Assembly: GCA_903864915.1 (NCBI GenBank)
Contig: CAIPHS010000005.1
Coordinates: 67,968-102,018, forward strand
Source of the DNA: an uncultured Candidatus Woesearchaeota archaeon
Lineage (GTDB): Archaea; Nanobdellota; Nanobdellia; UBA10117
Length of the DNA: 34,051 bases
Direction of reading: 5' to 3'
Made by a program: the position numbers and the translations under genes. The notes under the pieces were generated by a model. It worked only from the letters and a program-made list of their open reading frames with translations. It had not been told where the DNA came from and did no database searches. This document shows, in pieces, positions 1 to 9,436 of this stretch. The number at the start of each line of letters is the position of its first letter. The stretch's first letter is position 1.

Positions 1-1025
1 GTCATATGCTCTGTCTCGGGCACGATGTAATTCTGCGCATCTATGACATTATCAAGGAAATGAATGCTCTTGCGTATGGTTTCCTGCAAAAGATTCCAGT
101 TAATCTCGAAATTCTTGCCGACTTTCTTCAACATTTTTGGCAGGTTTATCGATCCAAGGTTGCATGATTCGTATGGATGCAGTGGCTGCTCGCCGCAGGG
201 GTTTGTAGCTTCTATATCCCCAATGTGGCTTGTAGGATTTCTCCTGTTGATTTCATCCAAAAATATTACTCCAGGGTCACCAGTCTGCCACGCGCGGTTG
301 ATGATCATATTCCAAACGCCTCTTGCATTAAGACTGCTAACCACTCCATTTGTTCTCGGATTAATCAAATCATAATCCTGATTTTTTCGCACAGCTTGCA
401 TGAATTTATCCGTGACTGCAACTGACAGGTTAAAGTTCCTTAGCTCGCATGGCTCGGATTTTGCAGTTATGAACTCTATTACGTCTGGATGATCCACTCT
501 GAGAACGCCCATGTTGGCACCCCTGCGTTTTCCGCCTGCTTTAATGACCTCTGTTGCCTTGTCAAACAAAGTTGCAAATGATACTGGGCCGGATGCCACA
601 CCTTTTGTGCTGAGAACCATATCACCTTTCGGCCTTAATCTTGAGAACGAGAAGCCTGTGCCACCAGCACCTTTCTGAATCATTGCTGCGTCATGCAGGG
701 ATTTGAAAATCTCATCCAAAGAATCTGGAACAGGGATGACAAAACAGGCAGACAACAGGCCCAATTTTGTACCTGCATTCATTAATGTTGGCGTATTAGG
801 TATAAACTCCAAGTCAGCCATCAGCTCAAAAAATTCTTCCTCGGTTTTCCTGATTTCTGCAGAGCTGACGCCATAGTTCTTATCAACTACGGCAATTGCC
901 TTGGCAACACGCCTGAAAAGCTGCACAGGAGTCTCTATTATGTTGCCATCCTTGTCTTTCAAGAGATATCTTCGCTGGAGAACTGTAAGAGCGTTAAGAC
1001 CTAAGTTAAGCTCGTCACTGGCCAT
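1..1025 (-). CDS. nrdJ: Adenosylcobalamin-dependent (class II) ribonucleotide reductase, partial (C-terminus beyond window start)
   Basis: Not in the ORF track because it runs off the window. My reverse-strand translation gives MASDELNLGLNALTVLQRRYLLKDKDGNIIETP...FIPNTPTLMNAGTKLGLLSACFVIPVPDSLDEIFKSLHDAAMIQKGAGGTGFSFSRLRP...KRRGANMGVLRVDHPDVIEFI...NPCGEQPLHPYESCNLGSINL, typical class II RNR motifs. Confidence 0.93.
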   Translation of the reverse strand, partial: MASDELNLGLNALTVLQRRYLLKDKDGNIIETPVQLFRRVAKAIAVVDKNYGVSSAEIRKTEEEFFELMADLEFIPNTPTLMNAGTKLGLLSACFVIPVPDSLDEIFKSLHDAAMIQKGAGGTGFSFSRLRPKGDMVLSTKGVASGPVSFATLFDKATEVIKAGGKRRGANMGVLRVDHPDVIEFITAKSEPCELRNFNLSVAVTDKFMQAVRKNQDYDLINPRTNGVVSSLNARGVWNMIINRAWQTGDPGVIFLDEINRRNPTSHIGDIEATNPCGEQPLHPYESCNLGSINLPKMLKKVGKNFEINWNLLQETIRKSIHFLDNVIDAQNYIVPETEHM

Positions 1026-1056
1026 GCATAAGAAACGAAAAAGCGGAATTTAAAGC

Positions 1057-1674
1057 TTACTTACTGCTCAACGATGCAAGTAATTTTTTCTTGTCTCTGC
1101 CAGGGACATCTTGGCCCCAGCGGACGAAGATGTAATTGATATCTGCCCAGTATTTCTTTGGCACGAACTTTTTCAGCTCCCTTTCAGTCTGCTCGGGTGT
1201 TTTTGTTTTTACCAGGCCAAGAACATTTGACAGCCTGTGAACGTGCGTGTCAACCGCGATAGCTGGCTTTCTATGGACTTCAAGAATCACTATGTTTGCA
1301 GTCTTCCTGCCGACGCCAGGAATTTTTGTCAGTTGCTCCATTTTGCTAGGAAGCTTTCCTTTGAACTTGGAAATTATAAATTTTGCAGCTTCAATTACGT
1401 GCTTGGCCTTTGTTTTGTTATAGTTTAAACTTTTGAATATCTTAAGAACATCCAAGTATTTAGCGCCAGCCAGCTTGGATAGTGTTGGGTATTTTCTAAA
1501 TAAGGATTCAGCAATCGGGATTGTTGTAGTATCGCGGCTTTGGGCAGACATTATAGTTGCAATCAACGTCTGCCAGTGCTCTTTCCAGTCTTCTGCTGCA
1601 AGCCTTCGCTCATCAAGCCCATATTTTGCCTTGGCTTTCCTGAAGATATTCAGAAAGTAAGCCTGCTTATCCAT
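1057..1674 (-). CDS. nth: Endonuclease III-like DNA glycosylase/AP lyase (HhH-GPD)
   Basis: HhH motif with catalytic Lys and Asp: LTKIPGVGRKTANIVILEVHRKPAIAVDTHVHRLSNVLG. C-terminal Fe-S cysteines absent. Confidence 0.9.
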   Translation of the reverse strand: MDKQAYFLNIFRKAKAKYGLDERRLAAEDWKEHWQTLIATIMSAQSRDTTTIPIAESLFRKYPTLSKLAGAKYLDVLKIFKSLNYNKTKAKHVIEAAKFIISKFKGKLPSKMEQLTKIPGVGRKTANIVILEVHRKPAIAVDTHVHRLSNVLGLVKTKTPEQTERELKKFVPKKYWADINYIFVRWGQDVPGRDKKKLLASLSSK

Positions 1675-2444
1675 CAGACTCCGAAAAATTCACTAAGAGC
1701 AACCATGATTGCTATGCCTGCAATCATTATTATCGTCTGGACTATTATATCTTGGAGCTTTACAGCTTCGTGTTTGAGTTCAGGCATCAAGTCAGATGCT
1801 GCGATGTAGATGAAACCACCAGCTGCAAAGGCTATGAGGGGATAAAGTTTTGCCTGTACTAAATAACTTGAGAAAAAGACTACGAATGCGCCGACGAACG
1901 TTGCCGATGCAGATGCGAAATTATACCAGAATATCTTATTCTTTGGATATTTTGCGTGCAGCATAACGCTGAAATCGCCAATCTCCTGGGGCATTTCATG
2001 CAAAAATACTGCAAGTGTAGTTATCAGACCTAAAGGCGCGCTGAAAAGATAAGTTGCTGCGATAATAACTCCGTCTATGAAATTATGTACTGTATCGCCT
2101 ATCATCAACAGAGGAACGTAATATGCTAGGGGCTTCTTCAAATGATGTTCTCGCTCGTGGTTATGGTGATGATGATGCCAAACTAACGCTCTTTCCGTTA
2201 TGGAAAAAACAACTATGCCCACCAGAACATAAAGAAAAGCATACTTGCTCAACCCTGCTGCTTCAGGTATTAAATCAAATAGTGCTGAGCCTAACAAAGC
2301 ACCAACTGCGAATGATATGAAAAAATGAGAAAGTTTTCGTGCCCACGCTTCTTTCCAAAGCAAAATGACGCCGCCAATCAGGCCGCAGAAGCTTCCTAAA
2401 AAGCATAATGCCAGCATGTACGGTATTTGTGCAAGACTAGTCAT
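1674..2444 (-). CDS. ZIP family metal transporter
   Basis: Multi-TM protein with His-rich loop (HHHHHNHEREHH) and ZIP motifs HNFIDGVIIAATYLFSAPLGLITTLAVFLHEMPQEIGDF. Its stop overlaps the nth start by 1 nt (TGATG). Confidence 0.9.
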   Translation of the reverse strand: MTSLAQIPYMLALCFLGSFCGLIGGVILLWKEAWARKLSHFFISFAVGALLGSALFDLIPEAAGLSKYAFLYVLVGIVVFSITERALVWHHHHHNHEREHHLKKPLAYYVPLLMIGDTVHNFIDGVIIAATYLFSAPLGLITTLAVFLHEMPQEIGDFSVMLHAKYPKNKIFWYNFASASATFVGAFVVFFSSYLVQAKLYPLIAFAAGGFIYIAASDLMPELKHEAVKLQDIIVQTIIMIAGIAIMVALSEFFGV

Positions 2445-2482
2445 GATTGAACATCAAAAAGTGAATTAATAAATCTAACCCA

Positions 2483-4939
2483 CTAGCCGCATCTTGAGAA
2501 ACCACAGCCGTGGCATACCATGCAGCCTTCGCTCATTTCAAGTATTCCCTGGCATTCTGGGCATTCCGGCAATACGCCCGCGTCTGCTACGGAAATGCGG
2601 CCATTTTTTGGCTTTGCTTGCTGCTCCAGTTTCTGCTGGTTTGGGTTTTCCTCTGCAAATTCAGTTATCTGTGTCTGCCCCTTGTTGACGTGCATCGCAA
2701 GAACTTTTGAAATGGCATCAGGTATCGAATGGATTATTCCCATCTTGCTGACAGTTGGCATGGGCCCGCGTATGCCTTTGATCTGCTCCACAATCTCTTC
2801 AGGGTTTATGCCTGACCTCAGCGCAAGAGACACCAGCCTGCAGATTGCCTCGCACTTTGCAGACAGGACGCCACCACTCTTGCCAATTGTTGCAAAAAGT
2901 TCGAAGGGATTTCCCTTATCATCATTGTTAATTGTGATGTAAAGATTTCCATAACCAGTCTTGACCTTGTAGGTCTTCCCAGTCATGACTTCAGGCCTGT
3001 CTTTCGGCGTGGAAGTTATTACTTGAGGCTGCGGCACGGCAGTGGGCGCATCTTTCTTGACAGTTATTACCTGGACCTGTCTTGAGCCATCCCTGTAAAC
3101 AGTGAGGCCTTTGCATCCGCCAGTCCACGCAAGCAAATATGTTTTCAAAATGTCTTCTTTTGTTGCTGAATTCTGGAAGTTAATAGTCTTTGAAACTGCA
3201 TTGTCTGTATACTTCTGGAAGGCTGCCTGCATCCTTATGTGGTCTTCCGGCGTCAAATTGTGAGCTGTCACAAAAACCTTGCGCACATCCTCAGGAATTT
3301 CCTTCAGGTTCTGCACGCTGAACGTCTTTGTAAGCTCTTTCATCAATTCCTCAGAGTAGAATCCCCTTTCCTTAGCAATCCTTTCAAAATAAGGGTTGCA
3401 CTCATATAATGTAAAAGTCGGAGTGTGCCTTTCATAAGCGATTGCAAACAACGGCTCCACACCTTGTGAAGCATTTGCTATTACAGCAATTGTCCCTGTC
3501 GGGGCTATGGTTGTACAGGTGGCATTTCGCTGGCCATGCTTGGCAATCTGCTCTCTGACAAAATTCCAGTCAAGCTGGGAATCAGACCTTCCATACATCC
3601 CTTTTAGGACTTCAGGATCCTTGAACACTGAATTTTCAAAGTTCGGGAAGGCTCCCCTATCCTTTGCCAGCTCCACAGAAGCCAAGTGAGCATGATAATT
3701 GATGAATTCCATAACCCTCTCGCCAAGCTTGAAAGCCTTGTCAGAGTTGTAAGGTATTCCCAGAAGAATCAGCATGTCTGCCCAGCCCATTATACCCATG
3801 CCTATTTTCCTATTACCATTTTTGGTTAATTGCCTGATGACGGTAAGAGGATAATTATTCATGTCCACAACATTATCCATTATCCTTACAGCCATGTACG
3901 CTGTGTCCTTCAGCTTGTCCCAGATTATTGTTCCATTCTCAACAAACTTTCCAAGATTAATTGAACCTAAATTACAGGACTCGTAGGGCAACAAGGGCTG
4001 TTCACCACAGGGGTTTGTGCTTTCAATAATGCCTATTGCAGGGGTTGGGTTTGTCTCTGGCATGTTGAGCTTGTCTATGAAAATAATTCCAGGCTCACCA
4101 TTAAGCCAGGCATTCTCTGCAATCAACCTAAAAACCGCCCTTGCGCGCTTCCTGCCGACAACCTCTTTCTTATGCGGCGAGATAATTTCATATTCCTCAT
4201 CTTTCTCAAAAGCATCCATGAATTTGTCAGTTATCGCGATTGAGATGTTGAAGTTTGAAATTTCCCCTTCAGTGTTCTTGCATGTCACGAATTTCTCAAC
4301 ATCGGGATGATCAACTCTCAAAATACCCATGTTGGCTCCCCTTCTTGTTCCACCTTGCTTGATTGCTTCTGTTGAAGCATTGAGAACTTTAAGCCAGGAA
4401 ATCGGTCCGGAAGCCTCCCTTCCTGTTGACTTTACAATTGCGCCAGATTCCCTGCATCTTGAGAACGAGAATCCTGTGCCTCCTCCGGTCTTGTGGATTA
4501 CCGCAGTGTTTTTTACGGTGTCAAAAATGGCATCTTTTGATTCCTCATCACCTATTGAATCTGCAATCGGCAGGACAAAGCAGCCTGATAACTGCTGCAT
4601 CTTCCTTCCCGCATTCATCAATGTAGGGGAATTCGGAAGGAATTCCATAGACATCATCAGTTTGTGGAACTTGTCTGCCCATTCCTTCACAAGCTCCTTC
4701 TTTTTCGGGTCCTGGTCAATCAGCTTGTAAAGCTCTTCCTTGGGCATATCTGTATCAAGATTGTATTTATAGAAAACCTCTGCGCTTGCAAGGTTCCAGG
4801 CAACGCGCCAAAACATCTCTTCCGGCGTTTCAACAACTTCTCCGTCGTTATTTCTTCCCAAATACCTCTTTTCCAGAACTGTTAATGATGAAGGAGACAA
4901 TCCTAACAAGTTTTCGTATTTTTCAAGGCTAAAGGCCAA
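2483..4939 (-). CDS. nrdJ: Adenosylcobalamin-dependent (class II) ribonucleotide reductase, full length
   Basis: LPNSPTLMNAGRKMQQLSGCFVLPIADS, GGGTGFSFSRCR, RRGANMGILRVDHPD, NPCGEQPLLPYESCNLGSINL, C-terminal Zn-ribbon CPECQGILEMSEGCMVCHGCGFSRCG. Probable TTG start preceded by GGGGGTG. Confidence 0.95.
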   Translation of the reverse strand: MAFSLEKYENLLGLSPSSLTVLEKRYLGRNNDGEVVETPEEMFWRVAWNLASAEVFYKYNLDTDMPKEELYKLIDQDPKKKELVKEWADKFHKLMMSMEFLPNSPTLMNAGRKMQQLSGCFVLPIADSIGDEESKDAIFDTVKNTAVIHKTGGGTGFSFSRCRESGAIVKSTGREASGPISWLKVLNASTEAIKQGGTRRGANMGILRVDHPDVEKFVTCKNTEGEISNFNISIAITDKFMDAFEKDEEYEIISPHKKEVVGRKRARAVFRLIAENAWLNGEPGIIFIDKLNMPETNPTPAIGIIESTNPCGEQPLLPYESCNLGSINLGKFVENGTIIWDKLKDTAYMAVRIMDNVVDMNNYPLTVIRQLTKNGNRKIGMGIMGWADMLILLGIPYNSDKAFKLGERVMEFINYHAHLASVELAKDRGAFPNFENSVFKDPEVLKGMYGRSDSQLDWNFVREQIAKHGQRNATCTTIAPTGTIAVIANASQGVEPLFAIAYERHTPTFTLYECNPYFERIAKERGFYSEELMKELTKTFSVQNLKEIPEDVRKVFVTAHNLTPEDHIRMQAAFQKYTDNAVSKTINFQNSATKEDILKTYLLAWTGGCKGLTVYRDGSRQVQVITVKKDAPTAVPQPQVITSTPKDRPEVMTGKTYKVKTGYGNLYITINNDDKGNPFELFATIGKSGGVLSAKCEAICRLVSLALRSGINPEEIVEQIKGIRGPMPTVSKMGIIHSIPDAISKVLAMHVNKGQTQITEFAEENPNQQKLEQQAKPKNGRISVADAGVLPECPECQGILEMSEGCMVCHGCGFSRCG

Positions 4940-4991
4940 ACTACTAGCACCCCCAATTGACCTAACTTGAACATCTAAAATTGTTTATAAG

Positions 4992-5126
4992 CATTTATTC
5001 ACTCAAGTACACAATTCGCAATTGTTTGTTCAAGCATACAAGTTTTAGCGTCTCTGCGGACCTGTTTTAAAACACAAATTGAAAATCGGACAACGTGACT
5101 TCAAAAAAATCCAATTGTTTACTCAA
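4992..5126 (-). promoter_or_regulatory. nrdJ upstream region with three related 15-mers and a TATA-like box
   Basis: Minus-strand copies: TTGAGTAAACAATTG (5112-5126), TTGAACAAACAATTG (5019-5033), TTGAGTGAATAAATG (4992-5006). The last abuts GCTTATAAAC. Confidence 0.45.
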
Positions 5127-5134
5127 AACTACAC

Positions 5135-5443
5135 TTACTCTATGATTTGAATCTCTATGTTGACATCCTGCGGTATGGGGACTCTCATAACCAGATGCAA
5201 TGCCCTCTCATCTGCTGCCAAATCAATCATGCTCTTGTGGATTCGCATTTCCCACCTGTCGTAAGTCTCTGTTCCTTCACCGTTAGTGCTTTTTCTGGTA
5301 GATATGACTAGCTTTTTTGTAGGAAGATGAATAGGCCCGGAAAAGGCAACGCCGACTTTTTTTGCTATCTCGGTGATCTGATTAACTACACCGTTCAGTT
5401 TGTTTATGTCTGTGCTGTAAAGCTTTATTCTTGCTTTCGGCAT
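5135..5443 (-). CDS. rpsJ: 30S ribosomal protein S10
   Basis: MPKARIKLYSTDINKLNGVVNQITEIAKKVGVAFSGPIHLPTKKLVISTRKS...RWEMRIHKSMIDL; follows EF-2/EF-1A as is common in archaea. Confidence 0.97.
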   Translation of the reverse strand: MPKARIKLYSTDINKLNGVVNQITEIAKKVGVAFSGPIHLPTKKLVISTRKSTNGEGTETYDRWEMRIHKSMIDLAADERALHLVMRVPIPQDVNIEIQIIE

Positions 5444-5580
5444 ATTTCCTTCAAACTACGCATATGTCTATGCGAAGCTGAATTAGCCTAAATTTGACGT
5501 TTTAAAAGGCTTTTGGAGATGGGTAAGATAAAGCTTAAAATAAACTATTAAGCTTCTCGTAATACTAGAAAGTGTGAGTA

Positions 5581-5778
5581 ATGGCAAAAAAATCAACCAA
5601 TACAAAATATAAAGGAATAATACTTGTAATAGCAGCCGCACTCCTGGTAATAATTGTGGACGTAAACTATTTTCGTGGGGCATCAATGTTTTACAGCCGT
5701 CTCGCATTCAATGTTGGTGTAGCTATATGTATGATAATTATCTATTATAAAATAATCTTAGGTAGCAAAAGAAAATAG
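5581..5778 (+). CDS. Small membrane protein, 65 aa, two predicted TM segments
   Basis: MAKKSTNTKYKGIILVIAAALLVIIVDVNYFRGASMFYSRLAFNVGVAICMIIIYYKIILGSKRK: charged ends, two hydrophobic stretches. TATA-like CTTAAAATAAA upstream. Confidence 0.6.
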   Translation: MAKKSTNTKYKGIILVIAAALLVIIVDVNYFRGASMFYSRLAFNVGVAICMIIIYYKIILGSKRK

Positions 5779-5809
5779 GTTAAAATAAAATGAAAAATAA
5801 GTGAAGAAC

Positions 5810-7084
5810 TTACTTCTTCACTAAGTCTATGACCATTCCTGCAGCTACAGTCCTGCCCATGTCTCTGATGGCGAACTTGGCCATCTGTGGGAAGTCACTG
5901 TGCTTTTCTATGCAAAATGGGGTCAATGGTTCCACTACAATCTCAGCCATGTCTCCATTCTTGATGAAGTCTGGCTTTTCCTGTGAGGTCTGTCCTGTCT
6001 TAGGGTCAAATTTTCTCTTGATTTCCTTTATTCTGCAGGAAACCTGCGCAGTGTGGCAGTGGAATACCGGTGCATAACCAGGAGTTATAACAGTTGGGTG
6101 GTTTAACACAGCGATCTTTGCTGTGAACTCTTTTGCAACTGTAGGTGGGTTGTCGGGGTGTCCCATAACGTCGCCACGCTTCATGTCTTCCTTGCCTATG
6201 CCCCTGATGTTAATTCCAACATTGTCACCAGGTTCTGCCTGAGGCATTTGTTCGTGGTGCATTTCTATGGATTTCACTTCGCCCTGCTTGCCAGAAGGCA
6301 TTACAATAATCTTGTCATTTACCTTCAAGATGCCTGTTTCAACTCTTCCTACAGGAACTGTTCCTATACCGGTTATGGTATAAACATCCTGTATTGGCAT
6401 TCTCAAAGCCAGGTTGAGTGGTTTTTCAGGAGGAGCCAATGCGTCAAAGGCACCTAATAGAGTAGGGCCCTTGTACCAAGGCATCTGTGCTGATGGCTTG
6501 TCGATGTTCTCTCCAAATTGCGCTGAAATTGGTATAACTGGCACTTTTGTTATGTCCCATCCAATTGTTTTCAGCAACTTCTGGACATCTGCCTTGACTT
6601 CATTGTAACGCTTCTCGTCGTATTTGGCCATGTCCATCTTGTTCAGAGCCACGATCATCTGAGCTACGCCCAATGTCTTTGCAAGGAATACGTGTTCCTT
6701 GGTCTGTTCCATTACACCTTCGCCTGCATTTGAAGAAATTACAAGCAAGGCTGCATCAGCTTGTGATGTGCCTGTAATCATGTTCTTGATGAAGTCCTTG
6801 TGCCCTGGTGCGTCTATAATTGTGAAGTAGTATTTTGGTGTCTCGAATTCCTGGTATGACAAGTCTATAGTTACACCACGTTCACGCTCTTCCTTGACTT
6901 TGTCCATTACGAACGCAAACTCGAAACCAACTTTGCCGTATTCTGCAGCCAGCTTCTTCAGGTCTGCCAGCTCTTTTTCTGTCAGCTTTCCGCTGTTGTA
7001 TAAAATTCGGCCTACAGTGGTCGATTTTCCATGGTCTACATGACCTATAACTACCAAATTGACGTGTGGTTTTCCTTTTGCCAT
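5810..7084 (-). CDS. tuf: Translation elongation factor 1-alpha
   Basis: [28 protein letters not shown]; archaeal-type EF-1A. Confidence 0.98.
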   Translation of the reverse strand: MAKGKPHVNLVVIGHVDHGKSTTVGRILYNSGKLTEKELADLKKLAAEYGKVGFEFAFVMDKVKEERERGVTIDLSYQEFETPKYYFTIIDAPGHKDFIKNMITGTSQADAALLVISSNAGEGVMEQTKEHVFLAKTLGVAQMIVALNKMDMAKYDEKRYNEVKADVQKLLKTIGWDITKVPVIPISAQFGENIDKPSAQMPWYKGPTLLGAFDALAPPEKPLNLALRMPIQDVYTITGIGTVPVGRVETGILKVNDKIIVMPSGKQGEVKSIEMHHEQMPQAEPGDNVGINIRGIGKEDMKRGDVMGHPDNPPTVAKEFTAKIAVLNHPTVITPGYAPVFHCHTAQVSCRIKEIKRKFDPKTGQTSQEKPDFIKNGDMAEIVVEPLTPFCIEKHSDFPQMAKFAIRDMGRTVAAGMVIDLVKK

Positions 7085-7159
7085 TTTCAGTTCCTCTTAC
7101 AGTATGACTAAGTTAGAGTTGCTTTAAAAGGGTATTTTTTAAGCTTTGTGGATGGCCTA

Positions 7160-9364
7160 TTAGTCGAAAATCGGCTTAGGCAGTTCCTTAGGTAGACCCT
7201 TTCTTTCCCTGATTCGCATGACTGTCTGCAGCTGAAGATCCATAGGCAGCTTCTTGTAATTGACATCTATCAACGACTGGAAGCCTCTTCCGCCTGTTGC
7301 ACTCTTTAGCGCAGCTTCAAAGCCAAACGTTTCCGAAATAGGAATGTCTGCAATTACGACATATCTTGTTCCTTGCTGTGTCGTGTCCATAACAAGGCCA
7401 CGCCTTCCGCCAATCAGCTTTGTTGTTTCCGTCAGATATTCTGTGGGCGTATCTATCCTTGTTGTCTGTACAGGCTCATATAGAACAGTGCCAGCCAAAA
7501 GCATGGCGTTCATGATGGCTTGTCTCGAACAAGGAATCATCTGTCCCGGTCCCCGATGGATTGAATCCTCGTGCAATTTAGCATCTGTGATTATGATTTT
7601 CAAACCATAACATGGTTCTCTTGCCATAGGTCCCTGGTTTACGATTTCTTCGAAGCCTTCCATTACCATCTCTATGATTTCCCCGATGTGCACAATTCCC
7701 CTCGTGGCCTCAACGAGAACATTGCCGCCATAAATCTCAACAACTTGTTTTGCCTGGTCGCGGTCCATTCCGGCTGCAGACAAAGCATCTATTATGTCTT
7801 TCTTGGTTTTCTTTATCTTGCCTTCGGGAATCTTTCCTGACTTGATTGCTTTGTAAACACCTTCTTCCAGAGGCTCTGCCCTAACAAACAGTCTGTTATG
7901 CCTGTTTGGAGATTTGCCTTCCACTTCTTCAGATGGTTTTGCAACAGTCTCAGTGTAAACAACAACGGGCGGGGAAACAATTATGTCAAGCCCTTTCTCC
8001 CTGATCTTTCTTTCGACTTTCGCATCCAAATGCAATTCGCCCAGGCCTGAAACTAATGTTTCTCCGGTTTCAGGGCTGATTTTTATTCTTAGAGTCGGGT
8101 CTTCTGCACCCAAAATCTTCAAGTACTCAATCAATTTCGGCAAGTCCTGCGGATTCCTTGGCTCTATGGCCTTTGTAACTACAGGCTCGAAAATGTGCTT
8201 TATGGATTCGAATGGTTCTATGTTTCTGCCAGAATCGCAGATTGTTTCACCGACAGCGCCGCCCGATAATCCAACTATTCCCACGACATTACCGGCAACT
8301 GCTTTCTGTATTGCAATTCTTCTCAAAGCTATGAACGTGCTCAATTGCTGTATCTTGACATCCTTGTTAGCCTTCACGAGATGAACCTGCTGCCCCTCCA
8401 GGATTTGTCCTGAGAATATTCTTGCTGTTGCGATCATGCCTGCATGCGGGTCGTATGTGATTTTTGTCAGGCCTGCAGCCAGCTCTCCATTAGCATCTGC
8501 TTTCAGCAAACTTTTTCCTAATTCAGACTCATAATCGCCTTTCCACAATCTTGGAATCCTGTATTTCTGCGCTTCCAGAGGCGAAGGCAGGTGCTTGGCT
8601 ACCATGTCCAGCACAACTACATGCGCAGGAGCCCTTTGTGCAAGCTCTTCATCCCTGTCCTGGGAGCAGAGTTCTATGATATCCTTGAATGTTATCTTGA
8701 ATTGCTTCATAGCAGGCACTGATATTGCCCACTTTCTCAACGCGGAACCAAATGCAACAGTTCCCTCTTCAACAGAAAGCATCCACTTGTCCTTGAATTC
8801 GGGCTCTACATTTTTCAAAATGAACTGGTTAATTTCATTAACTAAATCAGTTAATCTTTTCTGAAGTTGTACTGGCGTTAATTTCAATTCTTTTATTGCC
8901 CTGTCAACTTTGTTTATGAAAAGTATTGGCTTTACCCTTTCTGACAGTGCCTGGTGCAACACGGTTTCAGTCTGTGGCATCATGCCTTCAACTGCGCATG
9001 CCAGAACCACTGCGCCATCAACAGCCCTTAGTGCCTGCGTGACATCCGCGCCGAAATCGACGTGCCCTGGCGTGTCCATCAAATTGACCAGAAAATCTTC
9101 ACCTTTGTACTTGTGCGCCATCGTTACTGTGGCACCGTAGATTGTCATCAATCGCTCATGTTCCTGCTTGTCAACCCACGTAAGCATCCTTTCACCAACA
9201 AGCTCTTTGGACATCATGCCTGCTTCTGCAGCAAGGTTGTCTGTGAGGCATGTTTTGCCGTGGTGGATGTGCGCGACTATTCCGATATTCCTGATATTTT
9301 TCTGGTTAAGCATCAATTTCTGAACGTTTTCTGAGTGCTCAATTTCTTTTCCTGTTGCTGCCAT
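7160..9364 (-). CDS. fusA: Translation elongation factor 2
   Basis: IVAHIHHGKTCLTDNL, DTPGHVDFGADVTQALRAVDGAVVL, NKVDR, and the diphthamide-region motif LHEDSIHRGPGQMIP. Confidence 0.98.
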   Translation of the reverse strand: MAATGKEIEHSENVQKLMLNQKNIRNIGIVAHIHHGKTCLTDNLAAEAGMMSKELVGERMLTWVDKQEHERLMTIYGATVTMAHKYKGEDFLVNLMDTPGHVDFGADVTQALRAVDGAVVLACAVEGMMPQTETVLHQALSERVKPILFINKVDRAIKELKLTPVQLQKRLTDLVNEINQFILKNVEPEFKDKWMLSVEEGTVAFGSALRKWAISVPAMKQFKITFKDIIELCSQDRDEELAQRAPAHVVVLDMVAKHLPSPLEAQKYRIPRLWKGDYESELGKSLLKADANGELAAGLTKITYDPHAGMIATARIFSGQILEGQQVHLVKANKDVKIQQLSTFIALRRIAIQKAVAGNVVGIVGLSGGAVGETICDSGRNIEPFESIKHIFEPVVTKAIEPRNPQDLPKLIEYLKILGAEDPTLRIKISPETGETLVSGLGELHLDAKVERKIREKGLDIIVSPPVVVYTETVAKPSEEVEGKSPNRHNRLFVRAEPLEEGVYKAIKSGKIPEGKIKKTKKDIIDALSAAGMDRDQAKQVVEIYGGNVLVEATRGIVHIGEIIEMVMEGFEEIVNQGPMAREPCYGLKIIITDAKLHEDSIHRGPGQMIPCSRQAIMNAMLLAGTVLYEPVQTTRIDTPTEYLTETTKLIGGRRGLVMDTTQQGTRYVVIADIPISETFGFEAALKSATGGRGFQSLIDVNYKKLPMDLQLQTVMRIRERKGLPKELPKPIFD

Positions 9365-9436
9365 AAGTGCGACTTTAAAGCATCATTTATAAAAGCTTTG
9401 ACTCGCGGAAATATGTAAAACCAGCCTGCTTTGCCT

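Noticed and set aside
64-425. Plus-strand ORFs at 64-375 and 177-425
   Set aside because: They lie within the truncated minus-strand class II RNR reading frame.
4017-4730. Plus-strand ORFs antisense to nrdJ (e.g. 4017-4310, 4329-4730), and similar ones antisense to tuf, fusA and glyS
   Set aside because: They overlap strongly conserved minus-strand genes and have no recognisable features.
5483-5707. Minus-strand 74-aa ORF overlapping the 65-aa plus-strand gene
   Set aside because: No promoter or SD; the plus-strand ORF has better composition and a TATA-like element.
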